A stretch of DNA of 10,838 bases, from contig JASJBY010000098.1 of assembly GCA_030066245.1 (NCBI GenBank), forward strand, positions 1 to 10,838, given 5' to 3'. Shown one piece after another: positions 1 to 5,478 of this stretch. The translations under genes were made by a program, and so were the position numbers. Within the stretch, counting starts at the first letter, position 1. Each line of letters starts with the position of its first letter. The stretch comes from Gammaproteobacteria bacterium. GTDB taxonomy: Bacteria; Pseudomonadota; Gammaproteobacteria; JAABTG01. The notes below the pieces were generated by a model. It did not search any database. It saw only the letters and a program-made list of their open reading frames with translations, and was not told the DNA's origin.

Positions 1-497
1 ATGGGGTAATGCAGTACATGACGGAGGATAACGCGTATCACACCACCGTGGGTGATCAGCAGGACTATCTCGCCGGCATACTCCGCGATAACCTCGCGCC
101 ACGCGTCCAGCACCCGAGCCTCAAAGCAGGACAGGGGCTCTGCGCCCGGTGGTGTGTGTTTCGCCGGATCCTCCCAGAATCGCACGAGTGCCTGGCCGTC
201 CGTTGCCATGAGTTCGGCGGCGGAGCAGCCCTCCCACGCGCCGAAGTGCATCTCTCTGAATCGGGCGTCGAGCACATACGGTATCGAGAACCGTTCCCCT
301 AACGCGCGGGCGAAGGCCGCGCAGCGGGTTAACGGCGAGGCAACGATACGATTCCAATGAGGACCGTCCTTCTTCACCGCTGCCCACATCTGCGTCCAAC
401 CACGTTCGGTCATGGGATGGTCTGTGCTGCCGCGAAAGCGCTGGCCGCCCGTCACTTCGCCGTGGCGCAGAAGATCGATACAGGTAATGCTTGTCAT
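1..497 (-). CDS. cobC: CobC-type histidine phosphatase (probable alpha-ribazole phosphatase), 3' end cut by window
   Basis: Reading leftward from an ATG at 497-495, 165 codons run open to the window edge, so the C-terminus is missing. The product belongs to the histidine phosphatase (phosphoglycerate-mutase-like) superfamily. The LRHGE motif holds the phospho-accepting His12, ASPLTRC carries Arg58, FREMHFGAWEG carries the acid-side residues around Glu82, and ITHGG holds the second catalytic His150. In B12 clusters this family removes the 5'-phosphate from alpha-ribazole phosphate or from adenosylcobalamin phosphate, in the cytoplasm, finishing the nucleotide loop. It starts 9 bases after the cobT stop, with only a weak GAG-rich ribosome site, so it is probably co-transcribed and coupled. 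The name cobC follows Salmonella use and is not the aminotransferase called CobC in Pseudomonas denitrificans. A generic phosphatase is possible, but the position right after cobT supports the B12 role. Confidence 0.88.
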   Translation of the reverse strand, partial: MTSITCIDLLRHGEVTGGQRFRGSTDHPMTERGWTQMWAAVKKDGPHWNRIVASPLTRCAAFARALGERFSIPYVLDARFREMHFGAWEGCSAAELMATDGQALVRFWEDPAKHTPPGAEPLSCFEARVLDAWREVIAEYAGEIVLLITHGGVIRVILRHVLHYP

Positions 498-506
498 GTG
501 CTCGGC

Positions 507-1571
507 TCAGAGTTTTTCAGACACCTGGGCCTCGGCGAAGGTGGCCATGTCCTTGTGTAGTGCGCAGGCCATACGCAATAACGGAACGGCGACGGCCGCG
601 CCGGTGCCTTCGCCCAAGCGCATATCCAGGTCGAGCAGTGTTTGGACGGCAAGGGCCTCAAGGAGGATCCGGTGCCCCGGTTCGGCCGACGTATGTGAAA
701 ACAAGAGCCAGTCCTCTACACCGGGGCGCAGGCGAGCGGCGGTGAGCGCGGCTGCTGAGCTGATGAAACCGTCCACCAGCACAGGCTGCCCGAGGCACGC
801 AGAGGCGATGTAGGCGCCGGCGAGTGCCGCGATCTCGAAACCGCCGACCCGCCGCAAGGCTTCCAGCGGTGAGGTAATGTGGCTGGAGTGTAGTTCGAGC
901 GCGCGTTGGACAACCTGTGCCTTGTGCCCGACGCCGGTGCCATCGAGCCCCGTGCCCGGTCCGGCGAGCAGCGAAGGAGGGGCATTGAGCAAGCTGCAGG
1001 CTAGCGCCGTGGCGGCGGTCGTGTTGGCGATGCCCATCTCGCCGCCGATAAACAGGTCTGCACCCTCAGAGCTGGCACGCTTGGCGGCATCTCGACCCGC
1101 GGTCAGGGCGTTTGCTAACTGCTGTTCGGTCATAGCCGGCTCGCGCGCCATGTTCGCGGTGCCGGGGCCGAGGGCGCATTCTCTCACCCTGTTCAGCGGG
1201 CCCGTGTTGTGCGCCGTGCCTAGATTGACGACTTCTAGCCCGGCGCCAACGGCGCAGGCAGCCACATTGATGGCTGCACCGCCGCGCGAAAAATTCCTCA
1301 GCATTTCGGCCGTGACGGTCTGAGGAAAGGCTGAGACGCCTTCGGCGGCCACCCCGTGGTCGCCTACAAACACCGTGATGTTCACGCGCTCTATGCTCGG
1401 ATACACCGAGTTCTGGAGTGCCGCGAGATGAATCGCGATGTCTTCCAAGCGGCCGAGGGCGCCGGACGGCTTAGTGAGTGTCGCCTGCCGGGCCTCAGCC
1501 GCCTTACGTGCATCCGGGTCGGGGGTCTTCAGCGGCGCGTCTAGCCATTCGATGGTTGCGACTTCACTCAA
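507..1571 (-). CDS. cobT: Nicotinate-nucleotide:dimethylbenzimidazole phosphoribosyltransferase
   Basis: CobT moves phosphoribose from nicotinate mononucleotide to 5,6-dimethylbenzimidazole, giving alpha-ribazole phosphate, the lower-ligand precursor. The 354 residues are close to the family norm of about 350. Visible family motifs are TKPSGALGRLE near the N-terminus, VGDHGVAAEGVSAFPQ, GGEMGIANTTAATAL, and LGEGTGAA near the C-terminus. The Glu of the last motif, about residue 321, matches the catalytic Glu317 of Salmonella CobT. There is no ATG start. Two in-frame TTG codons lie at 1577 and 1571. I choose 1571 because AGGAG (1583-1579) is 7 bases upstream of it but only 1 base from the other, and because it forms a TTGA overlap with the cobU stop. 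The substrate would come from the BluB domain encoded in the same operon. Confidence 0.96.
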   Translation of the reverse strand: MSEVATIEWLDAPLKTPDPDARKAAEARQATLTKPSGALGRLEDIAIHLAALQNSVYPSIERVNITVFVGDHGVAAEGVSAFPQTVTAEMLRNFSRGGAAINVAACAVGAGLEVVNLGTAHNTGPLNRVRECALGPGTANMAREPAMTEQQLANALTAGRDAAKRASSEGADLFIGGEMGIANTTAATALACSLLNAPPSLLAGPGTGLDGTGVGHKAQVVQRALELHSSHITSPLEALRRVGGFEIAALAGAYIASACLGQPVLVDGFISSAAALTAARLRPGVEDWLLFSHTSAEPGHRILLEALAVQTLLDLDMRLGEGTGAAVAVPLLRMACALHKDMATFAEAQVSEKL

Positions 1572-2098
1572 ACGCAATCTCCTTTCAAGATCTGGGGGAG
1601 ACCGGCGATGGTCAGGATGACGCAGTCGCAGATTTCTGCCAGATCCTGATGCAACCGGCCGGCTTCATCACAGTATCGGCGGTTGAGCTCTCCGAGCGGG
1701 ATCACGCCCATGTTGGTCTCGTTGCTGACCAGAATAACGCGGCCTGCCAGTGTCGGCAGCGTCATAAGCAGGGCTCTGGCTTCGCGCTCCAATACAGTTC
1801 TGTCACCGGCCGTCAGCAGGTTTGTTAGCCAGAGCGTCAGACAGTCGACAAGAACGCAATGTCCTGCCTGGGCATACTCGTGTAAGGTCGAGGCCAGCCG
1901 GTACGGCTCCTCGATTAGACGCCAATGCTCCGGCCGGCGCGCGCGATGTGCGGCAATGCGGGCGCGCATCTCCTCATCCTGCGCTCTGGCGGTGGCGATG
2001 TAAGCAACCTGCGCCCCGCTCTCGGTCGCAAGACGCTCCGCCAGCCGGCTCTTGCCGGAGCGCACGCCGCCGAGGATCAAAGTCTTCGAATGTCTCAT
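1568..2098 (-). CDS. cobU: Adenosylcobinamide kinase / adenosylcobinamide-phosphate guanylyltransferase
   Basis: This cytoplasmic bifunctional enzyme (CobU, called CobP in Pseudomonas denitrificans) phosphorylates adenosylcobinamide and then transfers GMP to give adenosylcobinamide-GDP. Its 176 residues fit the family (about 170-190). The N-terminal P-loop GGVRSGKS spans residues 10-17. RIAAHRARRPEHW follows, with His51 as the best match to the guanylylated His46 of Salmonella CobU. VDCLTLWLTNLL is the Walker-B region, and VSNETNMGVIP matches the usual VSNEVGxGIVP motif. The ATG overlaps the cobQ stop as ATGA, and the stop overlaps the cobT start as TTGA, so the gene is coupled on both sides. 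A weak AAAGG site lies about 9 bases before the ATG. Confidence 0.97.
   Translation of the reverse strand: MRHSKTLILGGVRSGKSRLAERLATESGAQVAYIATARAQDEEMRARIAAHRARRPEHWRLIEEPYRLASTLHEYAQAGHCVLVDCLTLWLTNLLTAGDRTVLEREARALLMTLPTLAGRVILVSNETNMGVIPLGELNRRYCDEAGRLHQDLAEICDCVILTIAGLPQILKGDCV
1579..1583 (-). promoter_or_regulatory. Ribosome binding site of cobT
   Basis: AGGAG on the minus strand inside the last codons of cobU. Its 7-base spacing to the TTG at 1571 decides the cobT start against the TTG at 1577, which would leave only a single base. Confidence 0.75.
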
Positions 2099-3567
2099 TC
2101 CGACAAGCCTTTCCGGTCGACCAGGGATAACAGGAATCTGTCATCCAGGTGTCGTTCCACCGCGTCGGCCAGCCGGTCGATGGCAGCATCGCGTAAGGCG
2201 TCATACTCCAGTGCCTGCGCATTCTGCAGCCCGGCCCAGCCGAGCAGGGAAGCGCAGGCGAGGGGTGATTCGAACAGACCATGCAGATAGGTGCCGAGGA
2301 CCCGTCCATCTTCGCTGGTCGCGCCGTCCGAGCCGTGGGTCAGATGCACCGCAGGTTGGCGCATCGCAGCGCCGCTCGTGGTGCCGGCATGAATCTCATA
2401 GCCACTGACAGCGACATCGCCAATGGCGAGTCTGCCGCGCACATTGCGCAGTTGTTTCTGGGGTTCCAGGGTCGTTTCCAGGTCAAGAAATCCCAGACCC
2501 CGGCAGCTGCCGGGATCACCTTCGAGGCCGTGCGGGTCATGTATGAGATTGCCTAGCATCTGGAAGCCGCCGCAGATCCCGATCAGTTTGCCGCCGTAGC
2601 GCAAGTGCCGATGGATTGTATTCTCCCAGCCTTGGGAGCGCAGCCAGGCCAGATCAGCCCGAACGCTCTTCGATCCAGGCAGGATGATGAGGTCGGCTGG
2701 TGGGATGGTTTCATCCGGGCCGATAAACTGCAGCTTTACCTGCGGATTCAGGCGCAGCGGGTCGAAGTCGGTATGGTTGCTGATGCGCGGCATAGCCGGG
2801 ACGATGACTCGGATGCCGCCCGCTGCCGCTTCCCGGACGGCGACGCGTCTGAGCGGGAGGGAATCCTCGGCTTCCAGGTGCAATCCGTTCAGAAATGGCA
2901 GCACGCCAAGCACCGGCTTGCCGGTGTGGCTCTCCAGCCAGTCCAGTCCGGGCTGCAACAAGGCAATATCACCGCGGAAGCGGTTGATGACAGTCCCTAC
3001 CACCCGCGCCTGTTCACTCTCGGTCAGTAACGCCAGTGTGCCGACCACGTGCGCGAACACACCACCGCGGTCGATGTCGGCCACCAGCATCACGGGACAA
3101 TCCACAGCCTCGGCGAAGCCCATGTTGGCGATATCGTTCTGGCGCAGATTGATTTCCGCAGGGCTGCCTGCGCCTTCCACAAGAATGACCTCGTACTGTT
3201 CCTTGAGTCTTTGATAGGACTCTAGAACCGCCGCACGTGCGATGGGCTTGTACTGGTAATACTCACGGGCATCCATGTTACTGACAGCCTTGCCGTGAAC
3301 GATAATCTGCGAGCCGGTATCTGAGTTGGGCTTCAGCAACACCGGGTTCATGTCCGTGTGGGGCTCTATGCCTGCGGCATAAGCCTGTAGTGCCTGGGCA
3401 CGACCAATTTCGCCATGGTCGACAGTGACTGCAGAGTTCAACGCCATGTTCTGGGGTTTGAATGGAGCGACCCGGATACTGCGGCGCCTCAATATCCGGC
3501 ATAGGCCGGTTACCAATGCGCTCTTGCCCGCATCGGAGGTGGTGCCCTGTATCATCAACGTGCTCAC
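2095..3567 (-). CDS. cobQ: Cobyric acid synthase (CobQ/CbiP)
   Basis: CobQ uses ATP and glutamine to amidate the b, d, e and g side chains of adenosylcobyrinic acid a,c-diamide. The 490 residues match the family (about 480-510). The N-terminal synthetase domain has the P-loop GTTSDAGKS (residues 8-16), the FKPQNMALNS signature (36-45), LKPNSDTGSQ (78-87) and VEGAGSPAEINL (130-141). The C-terminal class I glutamine amidotransferase-like domain has GICGGFQMLG with nucleophile Cys332, GYEIHAG, and TYLHGLFES with His429. The GTG start at 3567 makes a GTGA overlap with the stop of the preceding gene, which supports it over the in-frame ATG four codons later. A weak GGGG site is 7 bases upstream. 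No key residue is missing. Confidence 0.97.
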   Translation of the reverse strand: MSTLMIQGTTSDAGKSALVTGLCRILRRRSIRVAPFKPQNMALNSAVTVDHGEIGRAQALQAYAAGIEPHTDMNPVLLKPNSDTGSQIIVHGKAVSNMDAREYYQYKPIARAAVLESYQRLKEQYEVILVEGAGSPAEINLRQNDIANMGFAEAVDCPVMLVADIDRGGVFAHVVGTLALLTESEQARVVGTVINRFRGDIALLQPGLDWLESHTGKPVLGVLPFLNGLHLEAEDSLPLRRVAVREAAAGGIRVIVPAMPRISNHTDFDPLRLNPQVKLQFIGPDETIPPADLIILPGSKSVRADLAWLRSQGWENTIHRHLRYGGKLIGICGGFQMLGNLIHDPHGLEGDPGSCRGLGFLDLETTLEPQKQLRNVRGRLAIGDVAVSGYEIHAGTTSGAAMRQPAVHLTHGSDGATSEDGRVLGTYLHGLFESPLACASLLGWAGLQNAQALEYDALRDAAIDRLADAVERHLDDRFLLSLVDRKGLSE

Positions 3568-4592
3568 GCGACAGCCCCATTCGCATTGCCGAGCGCATGA
3601 GCCAGGCGTTGCCGCGCGTATTCATCTGCCGGCAAACCAAAACGTAAGCTTGCGGGTTCCTCAAACAGCCGTGTCAAGATGCCCTGACGGGCCAGTTGTT
3701 CGTGAATGACTGGCGCTTCCTTCGTTTCTGTCCACTGAAACAGCGCCGTACCGCCAGTCGGTGTCAGTCCTGCGTAGCGCAGTAGGGCAAAGAGGCGCTC
3801 ACTTTGGGTTGCGAGCGAGACACGGGTCTCCTGTTGCCATTGAGTGTCCGATAGTGACAGTCTCGCAACTTCCCGAGAAGGACCCGACACGGACCAGGGG
3901 CCAAGCAGGTTCCGTAGACGCGTTAACAGTCTTTGCTCAGCGATGACAAAACCCACACGCGCCCCAGCCAAACCAAAAAACTTACCGACTGAACGCAAGA
4001 CCACCAGACCGGATAGCGGACACAACGGTGCAAGGCTGTGATTCGGCGTGGGGTCCATAAAGGCCTCGTCCACCAGCAACCAGCCTCCGCGTTCTTGCAG
4101 CCTGTCATGCCAGCTCAACAAACGCTCTCTATCGAACCGGAATCCACTGGGATTGTTGGGATGCGCCAACACCAGAACGTCCAGTGATCCGATGTGACGA
4201 TCGACGTCGTTCTCCGCCATCGAAACAACATCGTGGCCGTGGTTTCCCCAAGCGCGACCATGTTCGACATAGGTAGGAAACAAAATCCCGACACGACTCT
4301 TGGTGCGCAGGGCTGGTAGCGCTTGAATGGCTGCCTGTGAACCAGCCACCGCGAGAATGGATTCAGTCGCATAGTACGAACGCGCCGCCTCGATCAGACC
4401 GTCTTCGTCTTCGGGCAGACGCGACCAGCAGGCCGGTGATAACACGGGCACCGGCCAGCCGTTGGGATTGATGCCGGTGGAAAGATCGAGCCATTCTCCA
4501 AGCGGGATAGCGTAGCGCGCCGCTGCCGTGCGTAAGCGACCGCCGTGGTGCAACAGACCCGGTTGCCTAAGATCCTGCGAGAGTCCTGACAA
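3564..4592 (-). CDS. cobD: L-threonine-O-3-phosphate decarboxylase (CobD; CobC of P. denitrificans)
   Basis: This PLP enzyme, with an aminotransferase class I/II fold, makes (R)-1-amino-2-propanol phosphate, the linker that CbiB attaches to cobyric acid. It has 342 residues, within the family range. Visible motifs are LDLSTGINPNGWP near the N-terminus, typical of the family; HPNNPSG (144-150); VDEAF with Asp175 facing the PLP ring; RSVGKFFGLAGARVGF with the Schiff-base Lys204 and Arg212; and SLRFGLP with Arg317, the expected carboxylate-binding Arg. The start is TTG at 4592, 5 bases after GGAGG; a nearby ATG at 4597 is out of frame. The 5' end overlaps cbiB by 26 bases and the 3' end overlaps cobQ as GTGA. 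Decarboxylase rather than aminotransferase activity is inferred from the family and the CbiB neighbour. Confidence 0.94.
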   Translation of the reverse strand: MSGLSQDLRQPGLLHHGGRLRTAAARYAIPLGEWLDLSTGINPNGWPVPVLSPACWSRLPEDEDGLIEAARSYYATESILAVAGSQAAIQALPALRTKSRVGILFPTYVEHGRAWGNHGHDVVSMAENDVDRHIGSLDVLVLAHPNNPSGFRFDRERLLSWHDRLQERGGWLLVDEAFMDPTPNHSLAPLCPLSGLVVLRSVGKFFGLAGARVGFVIAEQRLLTRLRNLLGPWSVSGPSREVARLSLSDTQWQQETRVSLATQSERLFALLRYAGLTPTGGTALFQWTETKEAPVIHEQLARQGILTRLFEEPASLRFGLPADEYARQRLAHALGNANGAVA

Positions 4593-5478
4593 GCCATCCT
4601 CCCGTGAACAAGCCCAGTAACCATATCAAGATCGTGCGCCGTACCAGACCCAACGCGCGGTCGATGTCCTCGGCCCCAGGTGCGGGGCCTTCACCGAGGG
4701 GGGAACGCATCCGGGTCACACCCTGATAAACCGCTGGCCCGCCGATCAGCACGCCCATGCTGCCCGCACCAGCAGCCATCACCGGCCCGGCATTCGGGCT
4801 CTTCCACGCCGCCCCCTGGAGGCGCCAGCACCGTAGCGCGCGCGAAAAATGCCCGGCAATTGCGTAGCTGAGCGCCGTCAGTCGCGACGGCACAAAGTTC
4901 AACACATCATCCAGTCGCGCCGCGGCCCAGCCGAAATTCCGATAAGTTTTATCACGGTAGCCCCACATGGCATCCAGGGTGTTGGCAAGGCGATAGAGCA
5001 CCACACCCGGTGCACCCGCCACCACGAACCAGAAGATGGCCCCGAAGATGGCGTCGTTGCCGTTCTCCAGCACCGATTCCACCGTGGCCGTGGCCACGCC
5101 CTCATGTTTGAGAGCAGCCGTGTCGCGGCTCACCATTAGCCCGACCCGCTGGCGCGCCCTCGGCAGGTCCCTTGCAGCCAGCGCATCGCGCACTTGCCTG
5201 GCGTGATGGCCGAGGCTGTTCCAGCCGATGGCGAGATAGAGCAGTAGCACATCGAGCGCCACACCCCAGGGGAGCCGCCGGGTCAGCATAACAAGCAGGG
5301 TGAACGGCAACAGCAGCAGAAGCACCGCCAGCGCCCCCCGTGCAATGGAGTCACGGTAAATGCGCCGTTCCAGCGCTTGCGCAACGCGCCCGAACCCCAC
5401 CAGCGGATGGAAGCGTCGCGGTTCGCCGAGCTTGGCATCGATAACGAGTGCCGCAAGGACTGCCAATGCGCTCGTCAT
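4567..5478 (-). CDS. cbiB: Adenosylcobinamide-phosphate synthase (CbiB), membrane protein
   Basis: CbiB joins aminopropanol phosphate (made by CobD) to adenosylcobyric acid in the inner membrane. The 303 residues match the family. Hydrophobic segments are visible at about 1-13, 48-66, 72-87, 144-164 and 282-298. Family motifs include KLGEPRRFHPLVGFGR near the N-terminus, VSRDT (116-120), ESVLENGNDAIFGAIFW (134-150), YRLANTLDAMWGYR (162-175), RLDDVLNFVPSRLTA (188-202) and SPNAGPVMAA (227-236). The open frame extends further upstream, but I start at the ATG at 5478: the protein then begins where CbiB proteins normally do, the start overlaps the preceding stop as ATGA, and a GGGG-rich ribosome site lies just before it. 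The symbol cobD is also used for this gene in Pseudomonas-type naming. Confidence 0.95.
   Translation of the reverse strand: MTSALAVLAALVIDAKLGEPRRFHPLVGFGRVAQALERRIYRDSIARGALAVLLLLLPFTLLVMLTRRLPWGVALDVLLLYLAIGWNSLGHHARQVRDALAARDLPRARQRVGLMVSRDTAALKHEGVATATVESVLENGNDAIFGAIFWFVVAGAPGVVLYRLANTLDAMWGYRDKTYRNFGWAAARLDDVLNFVPSRLTALSYAIAGHFSRALRCWRLQGAAWKSPNAGPVMAAGAGSMGVLIGGPAVYQGVTRMRSPLGEGPAPGAEDIDRALGLVRRTILIWLLGLFTGGWLVRTLAGS
4598..4603 (-). promoter_or_regulatory. Ribosome binding site of cobD
   Basis: GGGAGG on the minus strand, 5 bases before the TTG at 4592 and inside the cbiB coding region. It supports a TTG start where no in-frame ATG is available nearby. Confidence 0.7.

Noticed and set aside
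2684..3214. A 176-codon plus-strand frame opposite cobQ, and similar plus-strand frames at 8109-8819 and 8996-9598
   Set aside because: All are antisense to clearly recognised enzymes, lack family motifs and have the Arg/Ser/Pro-rich look of shadow frames in GC-rich DNA.
3900..4300. Somewhat lower GC in the middle of cobD as a sign of transfer
   Set aside because: The protein is a normal CobD in its expected gene order with coupled neighbours. The dip is mild and judged by eye, so it is not enough to claim foreign origin.
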